Below are positions 25,945-34,973 of a DNA stretch of 64,000 nucleotides, piece after piece. The number at the start of each line of letters is the position of its first letter. The stretch's first letter is position 1. The position numbers and the translations under genes were made by a program. The notes under the pieces were generated by a model. That model was not told the origin of the DNA and did no database searches. It was given only the letters and a program-made list of their open reading frames with translations. The stretch comes from Bacteroidota bacterium (GTDB taxonomy: Bacteria > Bacteroidota > Ignavibacteria > UBA10030): positions 1 to 64,000 of the forward strand of contig JAKAJH010000002.1 in the NCBI GenBank assembly GCA_021813905.1. Direction: 5' to 3'.

Positions 25945-27741
25945 ATGTCGTATCAAGTCACCGCCCGAAAATGGCGGCCGATGGTGTTCGATGACGTCAT
26001 CGGCCAGACCCATGTGACCAGCACCCTGCGCAATGCCATCGCGGCGGGTCGCGTCGCACATGCGTATCTCTTCAGCGGCACGCGCGGCTGCGGCAAGACC
26101 ACGACCGCCCGCATCCTGGCGCGCGCTCTCAACTGCCAGTCGCCGGTCAATCAGAATCCCGACAACACCTGCCCCATTTGTCTTGAGATCATCGAAGGAC
26201 GCAGTCTCGACGTCATTGAGATCGACGGTGCATCGAACCGCGGCGTAGAGGAGATCCGTAACCTGCGAGACTCCGTCCGCTACACGCCCGCGCACGGCTC
26301 GCACAAGGTATACATCATCGACGAAGTCCACATGCTGACGAAGGAGGCGTTCAACGCGCTCCTGAAGACGCTTGAAGAGCCGCCGGCGCACGTGGTCTTC
26401 ATTTTCGCGACGACGGAAGTACACAAGGTGCCGATGACGATCCTCTCCCGCTGCCAGCGCTTCGACTTCCGGCGCATTGCTGTGGATGAGATCGTCGAGA
26501 GTCTCGGCAACATCGCGCGGCAGGAGGGGGTCACGATCGAGCCCGACGCCCTCGCGATTATCGCCCGGCGTGCCGACGGCTCGCTGCGCGACTCGCAGAG
26601 CATCTTCGACCAGGTGCGGTCATTTTGCGGCAACGACATCCATGCGACCGACCTGTTGAAGGCCTTCAACGTGGTCAATCAGGATCTGTATTTCCGCGTC
26701 ACCGGATTGTTCCTCCAGCATGATTCCAAGGGGGCCCTCGAGCTCGTTGATGAGGTGATCCGCAGCGGATACGACCTGCGCGAGTTCACCGGCGGACTGA
26801 TTGAGCATCTGCGAAACCTTCTCATCGTCCGGTCGACCGGCGCGGCCACGCTGGTTGAAGGGTCCGAGGGTGAGCGCCAGCGCTATGCGACCGAAGCGCC
26901 GCAGTTCGCTGAGGCCGACCTGTTGCGGCTCATCCGGCAGGCGAACGATCTCGACCAGTCTCTGCGCTGGGCTTCCCAGCCGCGTTACCGGCTCGAGGCC
27001 GGACTGCTGCAAATGGTGAAGATGGACAATGCGGTCCAGCTCCACCAGCTCCTCCGGCAACTGGACGAGCTGAAAAAAAAACTGAATGACGGTCGGTCCG
27101 CGTCTGTCCCCGCCGATCCCCCGTCCCGCCCAACGGCCTCACACGCACCCGCCCCGCCCGCGAACAATGTACGCGTCGCCGGAGAGGTGAATGCCGGGTA
27201 TCTGAAAAGCCCGGCCGCCGTGCGCTATCCGTCAACCTCTCCGCCGCCGTCAGATGCAGAGATTGAGCGTCTGCGCCGGACCATGGCGCCGGCATCCGAA
27301 TCGGCAACGATCCTGAATTTCTCGCGGCCCGCGTCCGCGACGCCGGTCTTCTCGCCCGACGATGTGCTGAACCGCTGGAAAGACTTCGTGGGCTCAGTGC
27401 GGACCAAGAAGATCGCTCTCGGGACCACACTCAGCGAAAGCTCGCTGCTCGACACACGGAACGGAACGCTACGTCTGTCCTGTCCGGACGACTTCCACCT
27501 GGCGACGCTGAAGCGGCACAAGGATTATCTGGCCGAAACGTTCGAGCAGTTCTTCGGTGCGCGGGCGATGTTCGAGCCCGTCCTGCAGGGAACACCCCTC
27601 ACTTCCGCGTCCCCCGGGAACGGACACGATGCATCCGAACCGACCCATGGCATTCCCGGCAACGGCCACGGGGAGGCCGAACACCCACTCCTCACGATTC
27701 TCCGCCGCGACTTCGGCGCAGAGCGCGTGGACCCTTCTTGA
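25945..27741 (+). CDS. dnaX: DNA polymerase III subunit tau/gamma
   Basis: DnaX is the clamp-loader ATPase of the replisome. The 598-residue product has Walker A SGTRGCGKTT (about 45), a zinc site (Cys in ALNC and CPIC), and DEVHMLTKEAFNALLKTLEEPP. Clamp-loader domains I-III end near residue 370, followed by a Pro/Ala/Ser-rich linker and a tau-specific C-terminal domain. A run of nine A residues at 27073-27081, right after domain III, is a likely slippage site giving a short gamma form. ATG 25945 follows a possible -10 box TATTTT (25929). The -35 box of the next gene overlaps its stop codon. Confidence 0.95.
   Translation: MSYQVTARKWRPMVFDDVIGQTHVTSTLRNAIAAGRVAHAYLFSGTRGCGKTTTARILARALNCQSPVNQNPDNTCPICLEIIEGRSLDVIEIDGASNRGVEEIRNLRDSVRYTPAHGSHKVYIIDEVHMLTKEAFNALLKTLEEPPAHVVFIFATTEVHKVPMTILSRCQRFDFRRIAVDEIVESLGNIARQEGVTIEPDALAIIARRADGSLRDSQSIFDQVRSFCGNDIHATDLLKAFNVVNQDLYFRVTGLFLQHDSKGALELVDEVIRSGYDLREFTGGLIEHLRNLLIVRSTGAATLVEGSEGERQRYATEAPQFAEADLLRLIRQANDLDQSLRWASQPRYRLEAGLLQMVKMDNAVQLHQLLRQLDELKKKLNDGRSASVPADPPSRPTASHAPAPPANNVRVAGEVNAGYLKSPAAVRYPSTSPPPSDAEIERLRRTMAPASESATILNFSRPASATPVFSPDDVLNRWKDFVGSVRTKKIALGTTLSESSLLDTRNGTLRLSCPDDFHLATLKRHKDYLAETFEQFFGARAMFEPVLQGTPLTSASPGNGHDASEPTHGIPGNGHGEAEHPLLTILRRDFGAERVDPS
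27073..27081 (+). promoter_or_regulatory. A9 slippage site inside dnaX
   Basis: Three in-frame AAA codons (Lys 377-379) are followed by CTGAATGAC. A shift to -1 reads ACT GAA TGA and a shift to +1 reads TGA at once, so either slip ends the protein within two codons at about 380 residues. Confidence 0.7.
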
Positions 27742-27766
27742 CTCTCGGACCGAATTCCCCTACTTT
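27738..27766 (+). promoter_or_regulatory. Predicted promoter of the PorV-like gene
   Basis: TTGACT (27738-27743, overlapping the dnaX stop), 17 bp, TACTTT (27761-27766). The leader would be about 144 nt and contains the hairpin at 27864-27900. Confidence 0.5.
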
Positions 27767-27863
27767 CGAAGAGACAACAGGAGCACGCGTACCGGCAATT
27801 GAAAGAGCGTTGTGAGGTGCAGTTCCGGCGGTTGACCATCACACGACTCTGACTTTTGCCACG

Positions 27864-27900
27864 AACCGAATGTCGCAGGAGTCCGCACATTCGGTTTTTT
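27864..27900 (+). terminator. Terminator-like hairpin in the leader of the PorV-like gene
   Basis: AACCGAATGT (27864-27873) pairs perfectly with ACATTCGGTT (27887-27896), followed by a T-run. It ends 16 bp before ATG 27917, so it either terminates dnaX read-through or attenuates the PorV-like gene. Confidence 0.75.
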
Positions 27901-27916
27901 CGTTTTTCGGGTACCC

Positions 27917-28933
27917 ATGAAGGCACGACGAATCATTCTGGCGCTTGCGATCCTTGCCCCGACGGGATTGACGGCCCAATCCATCGCGAAATACGCCGGT
28001 GAATTCCTTTCCATCGGTGTCGGCGGGCGCGCGCTCGGTCTCGGCGGCGCGCATGTGGCGCTGGTCAGCGATGCGACCGCCGGCTACTGGAATCCCGCCG
28101 CCCTCGCCCGCCTCACGTATCCCGAAGTGATGCTCATGCACGACGAACGCTTCGGCGGGCTGATGAACTACGATTATGCCGCCGTGGCGATCCCGTCCGG
28201 TCCAGACGTCAGTCTTGCCATCAGCGTGATGCGGCTGGGTGTGGACGGCATTCCGGACACGCGGAACGCCTGGATCGACGCGAACAACAACGGGGTTTTC
28301 GACGCCTTTGACCGGATCGATTACGACAAGGTCACCTATTTCAATTCGGCCGACTGGGCCGGGTATTTTACCTATGCCTGGCGGCAGTCCGACGACCTGC
28401 AGCTCGGCATCAACCTGAAGCTTATCCGCCGCTCCATTGCCGAGTACAGCGCCACGGGGATCGGCTTTGACGTCGGGGCGTTGTATTCCCCGATGGAGAA
28501 CCTGTTCATCGGCGCCAACGCGCAGGACATCACCACCACGCTGGTCGCCTGGTCCACCGGCCGGAACGAGCTGATCAGCCCCACCCTGAAGATCGGGACC
28601 GCGTATCTGTTCGATCTGTTCGGCGGCCGCTTCGCCCCGACAGTGGATGCCGATGTTCGGTTCGAGAACCGTCAGTACGCCTCGATCGCTCACCTCGGAC
28701 CAGTCAGTATCGATCCGCACGCCGGCCTCGAGTTCGACTACAAGAACACGGTGGCCCTTCGGGTCGGTTACAGCGATGTCCGCCAGTTGACGGTCGGCGC
28801 GGGGTTGCACCTGCGCAAACTGGACATCGATTATTCCTTCGCCCGGATGGGGAAGGAGAACGATCTGGGCGACACACACCGCATTTCCCTCTGTTTCATT
28901 TTTCAGGAAGAGCGCTTCGCCCGCGGGCATTAA
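27917..28933 (+). CDS. PorV/PorQ-family outer-membrane protein
   Basis: This 338-residue protein has a signal peptide (about 1-20, ending Leu-Thr-Ala-Gln). The opening block FLSIGVGGRALGLGGAHVA and the SDATAGYWNPAALA motif are hallmarks of the PorV/PorQ (UPF0164) barrel family, related to FadL. In Bacteroidota PorV belongs to the type IX secretion outer-membrane complex; other paralogues have no known role. No other T9SS component is in the window. The gene lacks a clear ribosome-binding site and is preceded by a terminator-like hairpin. Confidence 0.85.
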   Translation: MKARRIILALAILAPTGLTAQSIAKYAGEFLSIGVGGRALGLGGAHVALVSDATAGYWNPAALARLTYPEVMLMHDERFGGLMNYDYAAVAIPSGPDVSLAISVMRLGVDGIPDTRNAWIDANNNGVFDAFDRIDYDKVTYFNSADWAGYFTYAWRQSDDLQLGINLKLIRRSIAEYSATGIGFDVGALYSPMENLFIGANAQDITTTLVAWSTGRNELISPTLKIGTAYLFDLFGGRFAPTVDADVRFENRQYASIAHLGPVSIDPHAGLEFDYKNTVALRVGYSDVRQLTVGAGLHLRKLDIDYSFARMGKENDLGDTHRISLCFIFQEERFARGH

Positions 28934-29072
28934 TCCGCACTTCCGTTTCCCCTGCTTCGCACCCCCGACCGATCTGCCGCCGGATCACGATCCCGAAAAC
29001 TGCAATTCGGACAATTTCATCGGGAGCAATTGCCGCGGGAATGACGGGAGAGGCGGAAAGGCGGACGGTACA

Positions 29073-29549
29073 ATGACAGTACGAACCTTGAGCACTGCGA
29101 TGTTCGCGGTCGTTCTGTTCGTGGGAAGTGCGCATGCTCAGCGCCGGGCGTGGGGTGCGGGCATCGTTCTGGAGGAGCCGACCGGAATCAATGCAAAAGC
29201 GTAGTTGAGCGGATCGTCAGCGCTGGACATGGCGGCCGCATGGACGTTTTCGTGCGGCGCACGAAACGGCGGTGGTTCGGCGATGCAGCCTCCCGCGGAC
29301 TGCATCCTTCACAACTTCGACGTTGCGCACGTGCGCAGTGGACAACTCCCGATATTCTACGGTATTGGCGGTCGTATTGTCACCGGCTACGCGGGGACAG
29401 TGGGTGTGCGGATCCCGGTCGGATTTGTCTACCTCTTTGCCGGGGCACCGTTTGACATTTTTCTCGAAGCCGTCCCCGAGCTTGACCTTGCCCCGTCGAC
29501 GGATTTTCATCTCGCCGGAGCGCTTGGCGGGCGGTTCTGGTCCCGGTGA
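29073..29549 (+). pseudogene. Small outer-membrane barrel gene interrupted by one in-frame TAG
   Basis: From ATG 29073 the frame encodes a signal peptide (ending Ala-His-Ala-Gln) and GAGIVLEEPTGINAKA, then TAG (29202-29204). It continues in the same frame as LSGSSALDMAAAW, LPIFYGIGGRI, GVRIPVGFVYLFAGAPFDIF and ELDLAPSTDFHLAGALGG to a normal stop at 29549. Relatives in FCB bacteria carry Trp at the interrupted position, as in a WLS motif, so TGG to TAG is the simplest explanation. With the stop read through, the product would be about 158 residues. It could be a recent pseudogene, a strain variant, a sequencing error or suppressed amber. Confidence 0.75.
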
Positions 29550-29727
29550 TCCTGAATTTCGCGCGAAATACAGCCTTTTTGGGTCAAAGGTTTTACTGGA
29601 ATCAATGGCATTTGTCGTTGGGAGTTCGTATCTTGGTATAGGACGTACAGTTCACCGTTAGAGACCTTTGAAGCCCCGAGCAACAGGGGGCGGTTTGTGT
29701 TTGAGCAGTTGTCGACCTCAACAAACG

Positions 29728-29770
29728 ATCCCGGCCATGGTGAAACCCACGATGCCGGGATTTTTCATTT
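29728..29770 (+). terminator. Terminator-like hairpin upstream of the cold-shock gene
   Basis: ATCCCGGC (29728-29735) pairs with GCCGGGAT (29754-29761), then TTTTCATTT. It lies 77 bp before the cold-shock ATG. The rest of the 297-bp gap (29550-29846) shows no gene. Confidence 0.65.
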
Positions 29771-29846
29771 CAAGGAACGGGCTGTTCACTTCCACCGCCT
29801 GTCCGCCGGTTGCGGATCGACAGTACTCAACACAAGGAGACATTCC

Positions 29847-30050
29847 ATGGAACGTGGAATCGTCAAATGGTTCAACTCAGCAAAAGGCTTCGGATTCATT
29901 AAGCGCGCGAGCGGCGATGACGTGTTCGTGCACTTCAACTCTATCGTCGGTGACGGCTACAAGAGCCTGAACGAAGGCGATTCGGTTGAATTCGAAGTGC
30001 AGCAGGGCCCCAAGGGCCTCCAGGCGTCGAAGGTCACGAAGGTTTCCTGA
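29847..30050 (+). CDS. cspA: Cold-shock domain protein (CspA family)
   Basis: This 67-residue OB-fold protein carries both RNA-binding motifs, KGFGFI (about 13-18) and VFVHF (about 26-30), and begins [18 protein letters not shown]. It is expected to act as an RNA chaperone in the cytoplasm. ATG 29847 is supported by an AAGGAGA ribosome-binding site and by the conserved length; the frame upstream is non-coding. It is flanked by two terminators with almost the same stem sequence. A long leader, as in regulated csp genes, is possible. Confidence 0.95.
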   Translation: MERGIVKWFNSAKGFGFIKRASGDDVFVHFNSIVGDGYKSLNEGDSVEFEVQQGPKGLQASKVTKVS

Positions 30051-30074
30051 CCTCGCGCAGGGTGTTTTTCTGCG

Positions 30075-30108
30075 ATCCCGGTCTGCATGGCAGGCCGGGA
30101 TTTTTTTT
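30075..30108 (+). terminator. Rho-independent terminator after the cold-shock gene
   Basis: Stem ATCCCGG...CCGGGAT (30075-30081 with 30095-30101), extended by CTGC/GCAG, followed by an eight-T run. Confidence 0.9.
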
Positions 30109-30231
30109 GCGCTCTCGTGCCGCTCCGCCGCCGGCTTGCGTTTGCCCGGCATCTTTCTCGTGCGCTCAAACGACAGGGGCAGATGAGGATGAGGAAGAGG
30201 ATGGGTGGATACGAGGGTACGGCAGTCGTGT

Positions 30232-30915
30232 TCAGGAGTCCGAGTTGCGTCGGGTTGCGTAGGAGCAGACCAGGCGGAGCGGGCATAGGCCGCAGTTGGG
30301 ATCGGTGGGGCGGCAGATTTCACGGCCGAGATACGACAGCGACATGCCGGCCTTGTTCCAATCCCTCCGAGGGATGAGGTCCATAAGCGCACGCTCAATC
30401 GCGTCAGGTTTATCGCTGTCCGTGATCCCGATCCTCGGGACGACACGATCGACATGCAGGTCCACAATGATCCCTTCCGCCGTTCCCCCCGATTCGCGGA
30501 TGATCACATTCGCTGATTTTCGTCCGATCCCGGGCAATGTGATCAGGTCTTCGAGCGTTGTCGGGATCGCGTCATCCGTTCCAACTGTTCGGGCGATTGT
30601 CGTCAGCCACGTCGCCTTCTTGATGCATCCCCGTACTGAGGCAATGAGAGGCACCACGTCCTCCACTGTTGCCGCCGCAAGCTTCTTCATCGACGGGAAG
30701 CGCCGGAAGAACGCCGGGGCCAGCGCATTGATCCGCTCATCCGTCGTCTGCGCCGACAGGACGACCATCACCAGCAACTGATAGCGATTCCGATAGTCCA
30801 GCGGATGTTTCCGCTTTCCGTATGCGGCAAACAACGCGTGCAGCGCTGCCATGAGAGCCTCCCGCTTTGCCGGCGGGAGCGTTTGTTTCACGGACGGGAC
30901 TGATTTGCGCCGCAT
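30232..30915 (-). CDS. nth: Endonuclease III (base-excision DNA glycosylase/AP lyase)
   Basis: This 227-residue helix-hairpin-helix glycosylase removes oxidised pyrimidines and nicks abasic sites. The HhH motif LPGIGRKSANVI contains the catalytic Lys; the catalytic Asp is in VDLHVDRV. The [4Fe-4S] cluster ligands follow the C-X6-C-X2-C-X5-C pattern in the C-terminal CRPTDPNCGLCPLRLVC. It is the last gene of a minus-strand run and begins 2 bp after the DUF72 stop. Confidence 0.95.
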   Translation of the reverse strand: MRRKSVPSVKQTLPPAKREALMAALHALFAAYGKRKHPLDYRNRYQLLVMVVLSAQTTDERINALAPAFFRRFPSMKKLAAATVEDVVPLIASVRGCIKKATWLTTIARTVGTDDAIPTTLEDLITLPGIGRKSANVIIRESGGTAEGIIVDLHVDRVVPRIGITDSDKPDAIERALMDLIPRRDWNKAGMSLSYLGREICRPTDPNCGLCPLRLVCSYATRRNSDS

Positions 30916-30917
30916 CG

Positions 30918-31826
30918 TCAGGGCCTCTGCATGGATCCGTTGAACAGCGATTCCTCCGACTCAACTGCTGTTCCAATCACTCCGAGCTCGGGGGAAAGAC
31001 GCACAAGCGGCGCGGGAATCATGAGCTTCTTCGCCGGGTCAACGATGTGCCGGAACTGAAATCCGTTCACCGGCGAGTTCGCCTGCGGATCATTGTGAAA
31101 CACGACGAACGTTGAAGGAGCCGCCACCGACCGGATCCGTTCCAGCAGATCCCGCAACTCCGCCTCCGAATAGCGGTACAGGTAGCGATCCCCTTTCTCA
31201 GGATGATTCCACGTCTCGGCATTGCGGCCCATCATGCGGAAATATGCGCGGCCCGCCGCGGTGCGGCTACCCAACGGGACATGAGTGCGCATCGCCGGAA
31301 GGTCCGTGTTGACCGGACACATTTGCCGGGACGTGAGAAATTCCCACACAGCCGGATCATCCCAGGAGCGGTGACGCACTTCAACGAAGAGCGGATCATC
31401 GCCAAACGTCTCGCCCAACTTTCCCAGATAGAGAAGCCGGTCTTTGGTCCGCGCGAAGGATCCCGGGAACTGGATCACCACGCCCGCGAGCCGGCCGGAT
31501 TCGCGGAGCGGTTCCAGAAGCCTCCGGAATGCTGTCGCATCACGCTGGGTGGCGTCAAAGGTATGCGTGAATCCGCGGAAGAGTTTCACCGTGAAGCGGA
31601 AGCGGGCGTTCGGGGAGACATCCTGAAGCCATCGCCGTGCCTGCGAGGGAGCGAGTGCGGTGTTGTAGAACGTGACGTTGACCTCGACCGCATCGAAGAA
31701 CCGCGCGTAGTACGCGAGCTTGCGGAATCCCTTCTCCTGTGCCGCCGGATAGAAGCGCCCGTCGAACGGCGGCAGGTCCCATCCCCCCATGCCGACGATG
31801 ATCTCTTGTGACGAATCGGCCGGCAT
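30918..31826 (-). CDS. DUF72 family protein
   Basis: This 302-residue TIM-barrel-like protein of the DUF72 (YecE) family shows the opening GMGGWDLPPFDGRFYP, then FDAVEVNVTFY (about 43-53), FTVKLFRGFTH and the late FVVFHNDPQANSPVNG. The family's activity is not established, although its conserved residues suggest nucleic-acid or metal binding. It sits immediately upstream of nth (2-bp gap) and 9 bp downstream of the MFS gene. DUF72 next to DNA-repair genes is compatible with a role in nucleic-acid maintenance; that link is inference. Confidence 0.88.
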   Translation of the reverse strand: MPADSSQEIIVGMGGWDLPPFDGRFYPAAQEKGFRKLAYYARFFDAVEVNVTFYNTALAPSQARRWLQDVSPNARFRFTVKLFRGFTHTFDATQRDATAFRRLLEPLRESGRLAGVVIQFPGSFARTKDRLLYLGKLGETFGDDPLFVEVRHRSWDDPAVWEFLTSRQMCPVNTDLPAMRTHVPLGSRTAAGRAYFRMMGRNAETWNHPEKGDRYLYRYSEAELRDLLERIRSVAAPSTFVVFHNDPQANSPVNGFQFRHIVDPAKKLMIPAPLVRLSPELGVIGTAVESEESLFNGSMQRP

Positions 31827-31835
31827 GCGTGTTGG

Positions 31836-33140
31836 CTAGGCAAGTTGTCGGACGAACGGCGCGCGCCACAGCAGGTACAGGCTGTATGCCAACGCCACTC
31901 CACCGCCGATGCCGGCACCGATCGGGACGCTGAAGCGCTCCGCCAACGCACCGATCAGCAGGGCGCCGACCGGAAAGAACCCCTGGAACACCATCATGTA
32001 CACGCTCATGACGCGGCCGCGCAGATTGTCCGGCACACTGGTCTGGATGAGCGTGTTGACCGTGGCATTCTGCACCATGAAGCCAAGTCCCGTGAAAACC
32101 AGCAGGCCCATGGTCAGGGGAAGCGCCGTGGAGAACGCCACGCCCAGCACCATCGCCGGAAAGAGCAGGTTTCCTGCGGTCAGCAGACGGCCCTTGTGCT
32201 GATACTCGCCCAGCGAGGCAATGAGCAATGCGCCGGCCAGCGCCCCGATGCCGATGGACGCGCTCAGCATGCCGTAGCCGACCTCGCCGGCATGCAGCAC
32301 ATCACGCGCGAAGGCCGGCAGGAGCGTCGAGTAGCCGAAGGCGAACACGTTCGAGACCGCGATGATCGCGATCAGGACGCGAATGGTCGCGTGGTGCCAG
32401 ATGTACCGGACCCCTTCCCGCATCTGGGCGACCGGAGATTCCTTCGACGTCGCTCCGACGTACGGTTTGACGTTCATCATGGTAAGCCCCGCGATGACCG
32501 CCAGGAAGCTTACGCCGTTGAGAATGAAGCACCACGCCGTACCGACGGCCGCCAGGGCAACGCCGGCAACCGCCGGACCGACGATCCGGGCTGAGTTGAA
32601 GATCGCGGAGTTGAGCGCGATCGCATTCATCAGGTCCGCCCGTCCGACCATCTCCACCACGAATGCCTGGCGTGCCGGGGCATCAAAGGAATTTGCGGTC
32701 CCCAGCAGGAACGCCATGATCGCAACATGCCACCACACCACCGTGCCGAGGAAGACATCGGCGGCCAGAACGAACGCCAACAGCATCATGAATGTTTGCG
32801 TGGCGATCAGCAGGCGCTGCTTGGGTACACGGTCCACCACCACGCCGGCCCAAAGCGACAGCGCGAGTACCGGAACGCCGGACGCGAACATGACCACGCC
32901 GAGATAGAACGGCGAATCGGTCAGCTGATACACCAGCCACGCCTGGGCGACATTCTGCATCCAGGTGCCGACGAGGGAGATAAGCTGGCCGAAAAAGAAA
33001 AGCCGATAGTTCCGGTGTTTCAGCGCGGCAAACGTTCGCGGCAGCGTGATGCCCCGCCGGGCGCCGGGACCATCCGGGGCGGGTTCGACAGGTGCCGCGG
33101 GAGTAGCCAACGGCGGAGTTGATGTGGGATCGTTTTCCAT
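31836..33140 (-). CDS. MFS transporter (EntS/MFS_3 type)
   Basis: This 434-residue protein has about 12 predicted TM helices after a Pro/Ala-rich N-terminal tail of about 35 residues. It resembles the enterobactin-exporter-like MFS_3 group: HRNYRLFFFGQLISLVGTWMQ after the tail, the loop 2-3 motif GVVVDRVPKQRLLI, and NSARIVGPAVAG. Such proteins export small molecules by proton antiport; the substrate is unknown. It lies between the amylase and DUF72 genes with 9-bp gaps on both sides, so one transcript is likely. Confidence 0.88.
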   Translation of the reverse strand: MENDPTSTPPLATPAAPVEPAPDGPGARRGITLPRTFAALKHRNYRLFFFGQLISLVGTWMQNVAQAWLVYQLTDSPFYLGVVMFASGVPVLALSLWAGVVVDRVPKQRLLIATQTFMMLLAFVLAADVFLGTVVWWHVAIMAFLLGTANSFDAPARQAFVVEMVGRADLMNAIALNSAIFNSARIVGPAVAGVALAAVGTAWCFILNGVSFLAVIAGLTMMNVKPYVGATSKESPVAQMREGVRYIWHHATIRVLIAIIAVSNVFAFGYSTLLPAFARDVLHAGEVGYGMLSASIGIGALAGALLIASLGEYQHKGRLLTAGNLLFPAMVLGVAFSTALPLTMGLLVFTGLGFMVQNATVNTLIQTSVPDNLRGRVMSVYMMVFQGFFPVGALLIGALAERFSVPIGAGIGGGVALAYSLYLLWRAPFVRQLA

Positions 33141-33149
33141 GGACCGCGG

Positions 33150-34937
33150 TTATTCCGGACGCAGAATCGCCCCGCTCCGGGCCGCCAGTGTCACCTCCGC
33201 ATTCCCGCCGGAGGAATGGACCCGAGTTCCTGTCAGCGCATCGATCCAGGCTCCGGTCGTCGGGATCCGGACCGTCCGTTCGGCGTCGCTGTTGTTCAGG
33301 ACGACAATGGCCGAATCCCTGACCGTCGTGCGGCCAAAGACGAAGACGGCGTTCGCATCATCCGCAAGGATCGTGCGGTACGCGCCGTGGGACAGCGCCC
33401 GACTCGCCGTCCGGACAGCGACGAGCGTGCGGTACCAGGTGAACAGGGAAGAGTCGAATCGCACCGCATCGTCGGGGCGCGTCATGCCCGGGATCGGATG
33501 CGAGCGTTCGTCGTCGTACGTCATATCCGGCCAGACCATCGGCTTCCGGTCGTCCGGATCGTCGGCACCCCACATGCCCGCCTCGTCGCCGTAGTAGATC
33601 ATCGGTGCGCCGACATAGGTCATCTGAAACAGCGCCATCAGCCGCTGGATGCGCCGTGCATCCGCCGATGGCGCCGCAACGGTATAATGCGGGTTCTGGC
33701 GCAGGCCGTTGTCGGCGTCGAATCGCCGGTTCGGATTCATAATCATCGAGGCCAGCCGATCCGTGTCGTGGCTGTCGAGCAGATTCTGCAGCACCGCATC
33801 CGCATCGGCGGGACAGGAATTCCGGACATGCTCCAGTTCGTGGTCGAATCCGGTCGGGGTCAGACGGCGATCATTCGTGTCAACGAAGAAGCGGACGCAC
33901 GCACGCGCGAACGGATAGTTCATCACCGCATCGAACATATCGCCTTTCAGCCAGGCGTTCGCATCATCCCAAATCTCCCCCACGATATAGGCCTGCGGAT
34001 TGACCGATTTGACCACGGTGCGCCACTGCCGCCAGAAGACCTGCGAGACCTCGTTCGGCACATCCAGCCGCCAGCCGTCGATGCCGTCGGACGGATCGCC
34101 GTCGCCGTTCGGGTCCATCCACCGCTTCGTCACGGCGAAGAAGTACTTCTTCACCGCCGGTACGAATCCGCTCGAATCCTCCCGGAACTCCGGCAGATCA
34201 CTGTTGCCCCACCAGCCGCGATACGCAAACTCGTTCGGCGGTGTGCGGTCGTCGTCCCAGTGCGTCACGTCGTACCAATCGGCATAGCGCGAGCGCCGCT
34301 GGTGCTCCAGCACGTCCTGAAACGCGAAGAACCGTGTGCCGCTGTGGTTGAACACGCCGTCGATGATCACGCGGATGCCGCGCCGATGCGCCTCGCGGAT
34401 GAGATGCAGGAACAGCGAATCCGCCGACGTCCAGTGCCACGTCGCCGGATCGTCCGTTTCGGAGGCCATGAGCGCGCGGTCGCCGGCCGGATCCGGACCG
34501 AACGTATGGTCGATGTGGTGGTAGCTCGAGGCGTCGTACTTGTGGAGCGAATAGGCGTCAAAGACCGGGTTGAAATAGATGGCGTTGACACCGAGCGCTT
34601 TCAGATAGTCGAGCTCATCGAGCACGCCCTGCAGGTCGCCGCCGTAGCGGCGGTCGAAGACATTCCGGTAGAAAGCGGAATCATGGGCTTTCTCCCACGG
34701 TTGCAGGGCATACCAGTCGCTTGTCCAGGGCGAAATGTGCCATTCGCGCGAGGCGGGGAACTCCATGTCCGCGGGTGTCGGGTCGTTGGCCGGATCGCCG
34801 TTGCGGAAGCGTTCCGGAAAGATCTGGTACCACACCGCATCCCGGGCCCAGGCGGGGGGCTGCGATTGCGCCGGAGCCGGGATGGTACACCATACAAGTG
34901 CGCCCGTCAGGGCGGCGAAAACGAAGCGATGATTCAT
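33150..34937 (-). CDS. Secreted GH13 alpha-amylase-type glycoside hydrolase
   Basis: This 595-residue protein has a signal peptide (about 1-25, ending Ala-Gln-Ser-Gln). The (beta/alpha)8 GH13 domain shows the conserved regions DGVFNHSG, GWRLDVPNE (nucleophile Asp), GEIWDDA (acid/base Glu) and LLDSHDTDR (transition-state Asp). A C-terminal beta domain follows. It lacks the N-terminal CBM34-like domain of neopullulanases but otherwise resembles that subfamily. It should hydrolyse alpha-1,4-glucans or maltodextrins in the periplasm or outside. It is grouped with an MFS gene downstream. Confidence 0.92.
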   Translation of the reverse strand: MNHRFVFAALTGALVWCTIPAPAQSQPPAWARDAVWYQIFPERFRNGDPANDPTPADMEFPASREWHISPWTSDWYALQPWEKAHDSAFYRNVFDRRYGGDLQGVLDELDYLKALGVNAIYFNPVFDAYSLHKYDASSYHHIDHTFGPDPAGDRALMASETDDPATWHWTSADSLFLHLIREAHRRGIRVIIDGVFNHSGTRFFAFQDVLEHQRRSRYADWYDVTHWDDDRTPPNEFAYRGWWGNSDLPEFREDSSGFVPAVKKYFFAVTKRWMDPNGDGDPSDGIDGWRLDVPNEVSQVFWRQWRTVVKSVNPQAYIVGEIWDDANAWLKGDMFDAVMNYPFARACVRFFVDTNDRRLTPTGFDHELEHVRNSCPADADAVLQNLLDSHDTDRLASMIMNPNRRFDADNGLRQNPHYTVAAPSADARRIQRLMALFQMTYVGAPMIYYGDEAGMWGADDPDDRKPMVWPDMTYDDERSHPIPGMTRPDDAVRFDSSLFTWYRTLVAVRTASRALSHGAYRTILADDANAVFVFGRTTVRDSAIVVLNNSDAERTVRIPTTGAWIDALTGTRVHSSGGNAEVTLAARSGAILRPE

Positions 34938-34973
34938 ACGACTCCAGATGATTCGGGTTGGCGGTACGGCCTG

